From: Bauldia sp.
GTDB taxonomy: Bacteria > Pseudomonadota > Alphaproteobacteria > Rhizobiales > Kaistiaceae
Assembly (NCBI GenBank): GCA_026126065.1
Contig: JAHCJY010000005.1
Coordinates: 289,394-353,393, forward strand
Length of the DNA: 64,000 bases
Direction of reading: 5' to 3'
The translations under genes and the position numbers were made by a program. Shown one piece after another: positions 56,662 to 64,000 of the stretch. The notes beneath the pieces are model-generated. The model saw nothing but the letters and a program-made list of their open reading frames with translations, had not been told where the DNA came from and did no database searches. Numbering within the stretch: position 1 is the first letter of the stretch; the number at the start of each line of letters is the position of its first letter.

Positions 56662-58234
56662 GCGGCGGGAACGGCATCGCAGGCAGGAAGCCATCGTGGC
56701 TCGTTCCGCGGGACAGGCATCGCTCCCGGGCGCGGGCCGGATCGCGCTGGCGCTCGCCACCGGCGCCGCGGTTGCGCTTTGCGCCGCACCCGCCGCGGCC
56801 CACGGCTTCGGCCAGCGTTTCGACCTCCCCCTGCCGCTTTCGTTCTGGGTCACCGGCGCCGGGCTCTCGATCGTCCTGTCCTTCGTGGTGATGGCAATCT
56901 TCGTGCGGGAGGGCGCCGGCGGGCGGGACTACCCACGATACGATCTCCTGCGCCTGGCCCTCTTCCGGGCGATCGCCCACCCGGTCGTCATTGCCGTCAT
57001 CCGCGTTCTGGCGGTCGTGGTCTTCCTCACCACGCTTCTTGCCGGCTTCCTCGGCACGCAGGTGTCGCTCAACAACCTCATCGTCCCGATGATCTGGGTG
57101 ATCTGGTGGGTGGGCATCGCCTTCGTTTCGGCGCTGGTCGGCGATGTCTGGCGCCTGATCAACCCGCTCAACTCCATCTACCGCGGCGTCGAGATCGTCT
57201 GGCAGTTCCTGACCGGCCGGCCCGAACTGAGCCTCGGCGTTCGCTACCCGCGCGCTCTGGGCGTCTGGCCCGCCGTGGTGCTCTTTCTCGGCTTCGCCTG
57301 GATCGAGCTCGTCTGGGGCGAGACCGACATCCCCGCATCGCTTGCCCGCGTGATGCTGATCTACAGCCTCATCACCTGGGCGGGAATGTTCGTGTTCGGC
57401 CGCGAGGTGTGGCTGCGGCACGGCGAGGCTTTCAGCATCGCCTTCGGCACCCTGGCGCGCTTCGCGCCGCTCGATGCGCCCGCGACCGACGGCGGCCCGC
57501 GCCGGCTCGATCTCCGCCCGCCGGGGGCCGGCCTCATGGCCTACGAGGGCGTGACCCTCTCGATGTTCATCTTCGTGATGGCCCTGCTTTCGACCGTCAC
57601 GTTCGATGGCTTCATCGAGACACCGCTCTACCGCAGCATCACGAGCGCCATATTCGGATCGGCCGCCCTGTCCGAATTCCTGTTCCGGGTGTCGGAATGG
57701 GGGATGTCGGAGCGCGACATCGTCCTCACCGCGATCCTCCTTCTGTTTCCTGCGGCCTTCGCGCTCGTGTTCTTCCTCGGCTGCTGGATCATGGTGGCGG
57801 TGACGCGCCTCTGGGGCGGGCCCGGATCAAAAGCTCGTGAGGTTTCGGCGGGACAGGCCACCCTGGCCTTCGTGCTGACGCTCGTTCCGATCGCCGTCGC
57901 CTATCACGTCTCCCACTACTTCACGTACCTCGTGCTGCAGTCGGCCTACGTGCTCCGTCCGCTATCGGACCCGTTCGCCTTCGGCTGGAATCTGATCGGG
58001 ACCGCCGACTACGCGCCGCGCCTCGGCACGATGAACCCCTACGTGTACTGGTACACCGCGGTCGCGATCATCATCATCGGGCATGTCGTGGCCGTGTTTC
58101 TCGCGCACATCGTGGCCTTGCGGCTGTTCGGGTCGCGCCGCGCCGCCCTCGTCAGCCAGGTGCCGATGGTCGTCCTGATGATCCTCTATACAACCCTGAG
58201 CCTGTGGATCCTCGCCCAGCCGATCGTCGGATAA
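56654..58234 (+). CDS. Multi-pass membrane protein, uncharacterised family
   Basis: A 526-residue integral membrane protein with about eleven hydrophobic segments. It starts at ATG 56654, eight bases before the end of the VWA gene, with a possible signal sequence to AAHGFG. Recognisable family segments are AHGFGQRFDLPLPLSFWVTG, VPMIWVIWWVGIAFVSALVG, ELSLGVRYPRALGVWPAV and FGREVWLRHGEAFSIAFG. Members of this widespread family are sometimes named fenitrothion hydrolase component in databases; I do not trust that as a function here. It is coupled to the VWA gene, so they likely act together. Confidence 0.72.
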   Translation: MPERRERHRRQEAIVARSAGQASLPGAGRIALALATGAAVALCAAPAAAHGFGQRFDLPLPLSFWVTGAGLSIVLSFVVMAIFVREGAGGRDYPRYDLLRLALFRAIAHPVVIAVIRVLAVVVFLTTLLAGFLGTQVSLNNLIVPMIWVIWWVGIAFVSALVGDVWRLINPLNSIYRGVEIVWQFLTGRPELSLGVRYPRALGVWPAVVLFLGFAWIELVWGETDIPASLARVMLIYSLITWAGMFVFGREVWLRHGEAFSIAFGTLARFAPLDAPATDGGPRRLDLRPPGAGLMAYEGVTLSMFIFVMALLSTVTFDGFIETPLYRSITSAIFGSAALSEFLFRVSEWGMSERDIVLTAILLLFPAAFALVFFLGCWIMVAVTRLWGGPGSKAREVSAGQATLAFVLTLVPIAVAYHVSHYFTYLVLQSAYVLRPLSDPFAFGWNLIGTADYAPRLGTMNPYVYWYTAVAIIIIGHVVAVFLAHIVALRLFGSRRAALVSQVPMVVLMILYTTLSLWILAQPIVG

Positions 58235-58587
58235 CGGCGCTAGCCTCCAGTACCCGGCGAGCTGGCGGGCCGCATGTGGCCGAGCCGTTCCGGCCAGAAT
58301 TGTTTGTGGCGGACTAGGTGTCTTCGGCTGGCATTTTCATGGCTGACGCAATCGTGACGAGGGTGCGAGCCAGCCTGGGGTCGCTTGCCTAAGCGTCTCC
58401 CGATGATATACGCCTCGTAAGGCTGCACGACCTCTGGCCGGGGTCTAGCACAACTTGTGCCAGTTCGTCGTTGTTAGCTGAACAACCTCGCCAGGGAGCG
58501 GGGGCAACAGACTATTTCGTACGAAGAGAGGGCCTTTGACCGGCAACGCCGCCGGTCACGGGAAGGAAACCAAGAGGGAGCTTCTTC
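58235..58587. other. Leader and promoter region of the LVIVD-like gene
   Basis: 353 bases without a supported gene. It contains a palindrome TTCGTACGAA (58516-58525) and a hairpin TGACCGGC (58537-58544), loop AACGCC, GCCGGTCA (58551-58558) just before the ATG at 58588. An AAGAGGGAG ribosome site precedes the start. A minus-strand frame at 58240-58428 looks random. Confidence 0.4.
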
Positions 58588-60543
58588 ATGAAGGTTGGAG
58601 TGAGACTGATAGCCGGGACGGCGCTGGCCGCGTCGTCCGCCGGCTTGATACTGGTCTCGGGAGGGCCTGCGAATTCGCAGGCGTCGCCCACCACCATCGG
58701 CCTTACGACGCAGATCTGCGTCGCCCAGACCCACGACGTCGCCGGCTGCCAGCCCGGCGCATTCGACGCGATGATGCTCAACATTCCGACCCGTCGTATC
58801 AACGAGGCCGGAATGCTCGATCCCACGGCGACCGAACTCGAGGTCCGCTGGGGCGCCCGTCTCCTGCAGGAGCGGCTGGGCCTGTTCCGCAACTTCGATG
58901 ACCTGCATTGGGTCCCCATGACTCCGTCGGTCTTCGACGAAGCGACCGGCACCTGGGGCGGCGGCGATCTCGACGGCCTCGGCGACGGCCGGGCTCTGAC
59001 GATCTCCGGCAAGTGCCTCTTCGCCGGCCACGCCAACAGCGGCGGCGGCGAGCAGCCCATGCGCATCTACCGCATCGCCGATGATCCGGTGCGTGATGCC
59101 CCGGTCCTCGTCGGCGAAATCCCGGTTCCGATGCCCGGCGCCGACGATTCGATCATGGCAGCGCACATGCTGACCAAGGCCGACGGGACCGATGTCATCA
59201 TCGTTGCCCGTGACATCTCGACCGACGAAGGCGGCCTCAACGTCTACGAAGTCGACCCAGAGACCTGCGGCGTGCTTGCCTCCTCCGACTACTTCGAGTG
59301 GGGCGGCGACATGCACGAGTTCGGCATTTGGGCCGATCCGAACAACCCGCTGCGCCTTCTCATCGTCGGCAGTGCCTGGTCGGGCTCGGGCAACCCCGAT
59401 CCGTACCGTCCGGGCGAGGTGAACCCCGACATCCGCGTCCAGGCCATCACCGACGAGAACACCGGTGACATGCTGCAGCTGCCGATCTCGGTGGCCCACT
59501 TCACGCTCGGCGATGTCGGCGGCCCGCTAGCCAACGAACGGCCGGACGAGACCGGTCTCTTCCGCGACGGCCGCTTCGCCGACTATCGCGGCACTGGCGT
59601 GACCCTCCCGAACGGCAATGACATCGCCTACCCGACGTCGCAGTCCAACCGCGCCCATCAGACGGTGTTCTCGACGGACGGCAAGCGGGTCTACGTTGCC
59701 CACGGCACCGCCGGGTTCTACATCCTGAACTCGGAGGCGATCGCCGCCAATACCAACGCCGACCTTGCCGCCGGTACCGCCGGATGCAACTTCTCCTCCA
59801 CCAACGTCTGGACCGACGGCGTCCAGGGTGGCGAGATCGACGGCACCCGCTACGCCGAGGTCGTCAACGACTGCCTCCACATGGTCGTCAATGACGATGT
59901 GGGGGTGCAGGCCATGCTCGCAGCCGGTGACGTCCGTGGCTACGAGCGGCTCCTCGACCGTTCGCGCTACGACCCGACGCCGTCCGAGTACAACTCGACC
60001 GGCATCCACTCGGCTATCTTCGTGCCGAACCGTCCGTCGAACGACGTCAGCAACACCGACGGCGCGCGTCCGGCCTACATCATCCTGACTTCGGAGCGAT
60101 TCAGCTGCCCGACGTCGCACATGTGGATGCTCAACATCGAAGTGGAAGCGTTCCCCTTCGTGACGGACATCTTCGGCGTGGCCAACAACGAGCTTCTGAA
60201 CTGCGCTGCGGCTCCTGCCTTCGAGTATGACGGCACGCCGCGTCGCAACCTCTCGCTCCAGAACCACAACCCGACGGTCTTCGAGAACCTCGTCTTCGTG
60301 TCCTGGTATGGCCACGGCGTCCGGGCCATCGACATCTCGAACCCGTACAACATCCGCGAAGTCGGCCACGCAGTCCCGGCACCGCACGGCATGGCCCGCT
60401 CCTACCCGGTCTTCAGCGAAGGCCTGATGTACTGGGTCGACAACGACACCGGTCTCCACGTCGCCCGCTACACGGGCCCGTGGGCAGAGCAGATCCCGAC
60501 GGACCTCGTCTGGGAAGGCAACGCCGCCGCGGGTCACCGCTAG
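58588..60543 (+). CDS. Secreted LVIVD-type beta-propeller protein
   Basis: A 651-residue exported protein with a signal peptide (LIAGTALAASSAGLILVSGG, cleavage near ANSQA). The body has repeated segments resembling LVIVD repeats, with GGDMHEFGIW, RVYVAHGTAGFYILNSE, HSAIFVPNRPSNDV, LVFVSWYGHGVRAIDISNPY and YWVDNDTGLHVARY. These form a beta-propeller in related proteins. Asp- and His-rich turns suggest metal sites. The substrate is unknown. It is a stand-alone gene ended by a clear terminator. Confidence 0.75.
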   Translation: MKVGVRLIAGTALAASSAGLILVSGGPANSQASPTTIGLTTQICVAQTHDVAGCQPGAFDAMMLNIPTRRINEAGMLDPTATELEVRWGARLLQERLGLFRNFDDLHWVPMTPSVFDEATGTWGGGDLDGLGDGRALTISGKCLFAGHANSGGGEQPMRIYRIADDPVRDAPVLVGEIPVPMPGADDSIMAAHMLTKADGTDVIIVARDISTDEGGLNVYEVDPETCGVLASSDYFEWGGDMHEFGIWADPNNPLRLLIVGSAWSGSGNPDPYRPGEVNPDIRVQAITDENTGDMLQLPISVAHFTLGDVGGPLANERPDETGLFRDGRFADYRGTGVTLPNGNDIAYPTSQSNRAHQTVFSTDGKRVYVAHGTAGFYILNSEAIAANTNADLAAGTAGCNFSSTNVWTDGVQGGEIDGTRYAEVVNDCLHMVVNDDVGVQAMLAAGDVRGYERLLDRSRYDPTPSEYNSTGIHSAIFVPNRPSNDVSNTDGARPAYIILTSERFSCPTSHMWMLNIEVEAFPFVTDIFGVANNELLNCAAAPAFEYDGTPRRNLSLQNHNPTVFENLVFVSWYGHGVRAIDISNPYNIREVGHAVPAPHGMARSYPVFSEGLMYWVDNDTGLHVARYTGPWAEQIPTDLVWEGNAAAGHR

Positions 60544-60566
60544 GCATCGGCCTGAAGTAGAACTGA

Positions 60567-60593
60567 GGCGTCGCCGGAAACCCCGGCGGCGCC
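60567..60593 (+). terminator. Intrinsic terminator after the LVIVD-like gene
   Basis: GGCGTCGCCGG (60567-60577), loop AAACC, CCGGCGGCGCC (60583-60593), then TTGTTTC. An eleven-pair stem with one G-U pair and a short T-rich tail, 23 bases after the stop codon. Confidence 0.85.
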
Positions 60594-60724
60594 TTGTTTC
60601 GCGGCACTGCTGCCGCGCCCGCCAGTGCCGGGTGCTGTCGGGGCTTGCGCCCGGCCTGTGGCGGACCGTTTCTCGTACAACCGTGACTGCCGGCATGACC
60701 GTGGCCGGCGCAGGGAGGAAGTTC

Positions 60725-61702
60725 ATGATGAAGCGCTTGCTGGCTGCCCTTGCGGCTGCGGCTACCATCTTCACCGCCGGAGCGGCGACCGCTCAGACAT
60801 TCCCCGACCGCCCCATCACCATGGTGGTTCCGTTCCGGGCCGGCGGCCCGACCGATACGGTCGGCAGGCTGCTGAGCCAGGCGATGAGCCGGAATCTCGG
60901 CGTGCAGGTCCAGGTGCAGATCGTCGATGGTGCCGGTGGTACGCTCGGTGCCCAGCGCGTCGCCGAGGCGGCGCCCGATGGCTACACCATCCTCCTCTAC
61001 CATGTCGGCATGGCCACCACGCCGACCCTCTACCCCAACCTCGGCTACGACCCGCTCACCGATTTTGCCGAGATCGGCCTCGTCACCAACGTCCCGATGA
61101 CGCTGGTCGGTCGCCAGCGGCTCCCGGTTTCCACCTGGGAACAGCTCATCGCCTACATGACGAACAACATCGACCGGATCACGATGGCCCATGCCGGCAT
61201 CGGCTCGGCGTCCCATCTGTGCGCGATGCTGTTCAGCCAGCTGACCGGCCTCGACATCGTCACCGTGCCGTTCGTTGGCACCGCCGAGGCGATGCTCGAC
61301 CTCCAGGCGGACTTCGTCGACTTCATGTGCGACCAGACCACCAGCACCGTCGCGCCAATCCAAAGCGGTTCCGTGATCGCCTATGCCGTCACGAGCCCCG
61401 TCCGGCTCCAGCAGATCCCGGACGTCCCGACGCCCGCCGAAGTCGGTCTTCCCGGCTTCCAGCTCGACGTCTGGCACGGTCTCTGGGCGCCCGCCGGCAC
61501 GCCGCCGGAGGTGGTCGCGCGTCTCAACGAAGCCCTTCGCTTCGCGCTCACCGACCAGCAGGTTCTCCGGACCTTCGCGCTCTTCGCCACGAACCCCAGC
61601 CCGATCGAGGATCAGACGCCCGAGGCGCTCCGCGCCAAGGTCGCATCCGAGATCGAGCTCTGGCGCCCCCTGATCGAGGCTGCCGGCGAGTTCGTGCGGT
61701 AG
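60725..61702 (+). CDS. tctC: Tripartite tricarboxylate transporter substrate-binding protein
   Basis: A 325-residue periplasmic binding protein of the Bug/TctC family. The signal peptide ends near GAATAQTFPDRPI. Family motifs are DRPITMVVPFRAGGPTDTVG, GAGGTLGAQRVAEAAPDGYT and the C-terminal GTPPEVVARLNEAL. It delivers a carboxylate to the TctAB membrane unit. I chose ATG 60725 after GGAGGAAG. It is 46 bases before tctB. The exact substrate cannot be told from the sequence. Confidence 0.92.
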   Translation: MMKRLLAALAAAATIFTAGAATAQTFPDRPITMVVPFRAGGPTDTVGRLLSQAMSRNLGVQVQVQIVDGAGGTLGAQRVAEAAPDGYTILLYHVGMATTPTLYPNLGYDPLTDFAEIGLVTNVPMTLVGRQRLPVSTWEQLIAYMTNNIDRITMAHAGIGSASHLCAMLFSQLTGLDIVTVPFVGTAEAMLDLQADFVDFMCDQTTSTVAPIQSGSVIAYAVTSPVRLQQIPDVPTPAEVGLPGFQLDVWHGLWAPAGTPPEVVARLNEALRFALTDQQVLRTFALFATNPSPIEDQTPEALRAKVASEIELWRPLIEAAGEFVR

Positions 61703-61748
61703 ACGGGGTGGCCGCAGTCGCTGGAGCTCCGACATCAGTCGGACGGCC

Positions 61749-62222
61749 ATGACCCGAAATCGTCAGGACATTGCTGTTGGCGTCATCTTTGTCGCCATCG
61801 GCCTTCTCTTCGGATTCGACGTATGGCGGACCGAACTCGACGTCGGGACGCCGCTCCGGATGGGGCCGGGATTCTTCCCCGTCATCCTCGCGTCCGTTCT
61901 CGTCGTCCTCGGGGCCGCCATCGCCATCCGGGGAGCGATCGCGCGCATTCCGCCCGAAGCCTTCCGCGCCATTCCGTGGCGCGGCCTTCTCTTCATCGCT
62001 CCCCTGCCGGTCTTCTTCGGCCTCACCATCGAGGGGCTCGGACTCGTATTGCCGATCTTCGTCGTTGCCTTTGCGGCGAGCTTCGCCAGCCGCGAGGTCC
62101 GGCTGGTGTCGGCATTTGCCACCGCCGCCGGGGTCACCGCCTTCTGTGTCGTCGTATTCCACACCCTTGCCGGTCTGCCGCTTCCCCTGTTTGGACCGTG
62201 GTTTGATTTCCTCCGGTCATGA
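61749..62222 (+). CDS. tctB: TctB small membrane subunit
   Basis: A 157-residue protein with four hydrophobic segments, the small integral subunit of a tripartite tricarboxylate transporter. The family pattern PLRMGPGFFPVILASVLVVL is present and the rest is Val/Ala/Phe-rich. The stop overlaps tctA by four bases, which couples their synthesis. Confidence 0.9.
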   Translation: MTRNRQDIAVGVIFVAIGLLFGFDVWRTELDVGTPLRMGPGFFPVILASVLVVLGAAIAIRGAIARIPPEAFRAIPWRGLLFIAPLPVFFGLTIEGLGLVLPIFVVAFAASFASREVRLVSAFATAAGVTAFCVVVFHTLAGLPLPLFGPWFDFLRS

Positions 62223-63733
62223 CAGAACTCCTCGGTAATCTCGCAGACGGCTTCGCGGTCGCCGGCACCCTCACGAACATTCTCTACGCCTTCCTCGGCG
62301 TGCTCCTGGGGACCGTGATCGGCGTTCTGCCCGGCGTCGGTCCCATGGCGACGATCGCGATCCTGATGCCCATGACGCTGGGCTCCGATCCGACGACGTC
62401 CCTGATCATGCTGGCCGGCGTCTACTACGGCGCCCAGTATGGCGGCTCGACCTCGGCCATCCTCATCAACGTGCCGGGCGAGGTTTCCTCGGCCGTGACG
62501 GCGATCGAGGGCTACCAGATGGCGCGGCGCGGCCGCGCCGGGACCGCCCTTGCCGCTGCGGCCATCGGTTCCTTCGTTGCCGGCACGATCGCCACCATCG
62601 CCGTGGCGCTGCTGTCCCCGCCACTGGCGGCGATGGCGCGCAACTTTGCCTCGCCCGAATACTTCGCTCTGATGGTGCTCGGCCTCGTCATGGCGATCGC
62701 GCTTGCCAACGGCGCCCCGCTCAAGGCGCTGGCGATGATCGTGCTCGGGCTCCTGATCGGCATGGTCGGGCAGGAAACGCAGACCGGCCGCATGCGCTTC
62801 ACGATGGGGTTCAACGAACTCGCCGACGGCAGCGCCCTGTTCCTGCCCCTCGTCATCGGCTTCTTCGGCCTTGCCGAGATCTACCGCAACCTCGAGGGAA
62901 CGGGCACGCGCGAGGCACTCCTGAAGCGCGTCTCGAACATCTGGCCGAGCCGGGCCGACCTCAGGCGGATGGTGGCGCCGATCCTCCGCGGCACGGGCCT
63001 CGGCTCGATGTTCGGCATCCTGCCCGGCAACGGACCGGTGCTCGCCTCGTTCGCTTCCTACAGCATCGAAAAGCGCATCACGAAGCACCCGGAGGAGTTC
63101 GGCCACGGTGCGATCGAAGGCGTGGCGGGGCCGGAAGCGGCGAACAATGCCGGCGCGCAGACCTCGTTCGTGCCGATGCTCACGCTCGGGATCCCGCCCA
63201 GCCCGGTCATGGCCCTGATGATGGGCGCCATGATCCTCAACGGAATCATCCCGGGCCCTCGCGTCATCGAGGAGAATCCCGGCCTGTTCTGGGGCCTGAT
63301 CGCGTCGATGTGGATCGGCAACATCATGCTGGTGATCCTCAACCTGCCGCTGATCGGCCTCTGGGTCAGGCTGCTGACGATACCGTATCGAGTGCTCGTG
63401 CCGGCTATCGTCGCCTTCTCCTGCGTGGGCGTGTACGCGGTGAGCTCCAACCCGTTCCATGTCTTTGCGCTCACCCTGTTTGGGCTCGTCGGCTATCTCC
63501 TCGTCCGCCTCAGATGCGAGCCTGCCCCGCTTCTCCTCGGTTTCGTCCTCGCCGGCCCACTCGAGTCCAATCTGATACGCAGCCTTCGTGTGTCGCGCGG
63601 TGACCCGATGGTGTTCCTCGAGCGCCCGATCAGCGCCGGCCTTCTTGCCGTCGCTCTCGTGGCGTTGATCGTCGTGCTGCTTCCGTTCGTGGCAAAGAAG
63701 CGGGAGAAGGTCTTCCAGGAGGAGGAAGGATGA
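62219..63733 (+). CDS. tctA: TctA large membrane subunit
   Basis: A 504-residue integral membrane protein, the permease of a tripartite tricarboxylate transporter. The signature GVLPGVGPMATIAILMPMTL near the N-terminus and YYGAQYGGSTSAILINVPG are the TctA hallmarks. A later GILPGNGPVLASFASYSIEK is the second half-repeat. About eleven or twelve membrane segments are visible. Its stop overlaps the next ATG by four bases. Confidence 0.95.
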   Translation: MTELLGNLADGFAVAGTLTNILYAFLGVLLGTVIGVLPGVGPMATIAILMPMTLGSDPTTSLIMLAGVYYGAQYGGSTSAILINVPGEVSSAVTAIEGYQMARRGRAGTALAAAAIGSFVAGTIATIAVALLSPPLAAMARNFASPEYFALMVLGLVMAIALANGAPLKALAMIVLGLLIGMVGQETQTGRMRFTMGFNELADGSALFLPLVIGFFGLAEIYRNLEGTGTREALLKRVSNIWPSRADLRRMVAPILRGTGLGSMFGILPGNGPVLASFASYSIEKRITKHPEEFGHGAIEGVAGPEAANNAGAQTSFVPMLTLGIPPSPVMALMMGAMILNGIIPGPRVIEENPGLFWGLIASMWIGNIMLVILNLPLIGLWVRLLTIPYRVLVPAIVAFSCVGVYAVSSNPFHVFALTLFGLVGYLLVRLRCEPAPLLLGFVLAGPLESNLIRSLRVSRGDPMVFLERPISAGLLAVALVALIVVLLPFVAKKREKVFQEEEG

Positions 63734-64000
63734 GGTTTCGCGGGTGGTCGATCGCTTCCGTGGCAGTCGCGATCGTCCTGTCGATCGCGGCGTCGGGCGC
63801 AGCGCGTGCGGAATGGCCGGTTCCGCCGGCCGGCGGCGGCATGCTGATCCTCGCCGGTCACGCCGGCGATGTGATGGTCACCATGCGGCGGTTCCCGCTC
63901 AGGGTGACGGCCATAGGTTCGCCCGATGAGAACGGCAATGTGTGGTCGTTCGAGGTCGACATGGCCGGCCCCGAACCGAACCAAAGCCGCAGCAGGCGGG
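63730..64000 (+). CDS. Secreted protein coupled to tctA (cut by window edge)
   Basis: Begins at ATG 63730, overlapping the tctA stop by four bases. Only the first 90 codons are in the window. A signal peptide (ASVAVAIVLSIAASGAARAE) is clear. The next part is GGGMLILAGHAGDVMVTMRR and FEVDMAGPEPN. I do not recognise the family. Its coupling to the transporter suggests a related role, but that is inference. The end lies beyond the right edge. Confidence 0.75.
   Translation, partial: MRFRGWSIASVAVAIVLSIAASGAARAEWPVPPAGGGMLILAGHAGDVMVTMRRFPLRVTAIGSPDENGNVWSFEVDMAGPEPNQSRSRR

Noticed and set aside
58240..58428. 62-codon minus-strand frame in the leader of the LVIVD gene
   Set aside because: No ribosome site, no recognisable pattern and composition like non-coding DNA.

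Overview
The window is a GC-rich bacterial chromosome segment, most likely from an alphaproteobacterium of the order Hyphomicrobiales (Rhizobiales). The grounds are gene order and protein type rather than any rRNA: RNase E with an acidic insertion in its S1 domain lies divergent from an amidase - PBP1A - prfB block, prfB carries the programmed frameshift, and a large suf operon with two cysteine desulfurases lies close to tyrS. I could not assign a genus. No rRNA, complete tRNA or CRISPR array is visible.

Layout. 1-15.9 kb is core housekeeping: rne (cut by the left edge), the cell-wall genes amiC and mrcA, prfB, an M23 peptidase, a PrxQ-type peroxiredoxin, a large YhdP/AsmA-like protein, tyrS, a DUF1801 protein and a NhaP2-type antiporter. 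16.0-25.0 kb holds an alpha/beta hydrolase and the Fe-S assembly operon (cysteine desulfurase, sufB, two small membrane proteins, sufC, sufD, sufS, sufT-like, sufA-like, TfoX-like). Its promoter is followed by a site that resembles an Irr iron control element. 25.0-31.7 kb has an RhlE-type helicase, parE, several small conserved proteins and two tandem beta-barrel paralogues.

31.8-37.9 kb is a compact minus-strand cluster of a GNAT-like acyltransferase, AsnB-type amidotransferase, acyl carrier protein, acyl-activating ligase and an ammonia-type NAD synthetase relative. It looks like a small biosynthetic system of unknown product. A MarR-family regulator and an MMPL exporter are transcribed away from it, with a perfect 14-bp inverted repeat just before the regulator.

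40.9-48.3 kb is an integrated mobile element: tyrosine integrase, a large unknown protein, AlpA, a ParB-like protein, a Toprim/CHC2 primase-like protein and a DUF3987 protein. Its right end contains what looks like a decayed tandem copy of the last part of the replication module. The integrase leader contains one CTTCCCCC that can pair with either of two GGGGGAAG repeats, the second of which is the ribosome binding site.

48.3-58.2 kb encodes a secreted cupredoxin-like protein and a secreted pentapeptide-repeat protein. They are followed by three overlapping genes for membrane proteins, the middle one a 1437-residue protein with a BatA-like half and a second von Willebrand A half. 58.6-64 kb encodes a secreted LVIVD/beta-propeller-like protein, then a tripartite tricarboxylate-type transporter (substrate-binding, small and large membrane subunits) overlapping a further secreted protein that runs off the right edge.
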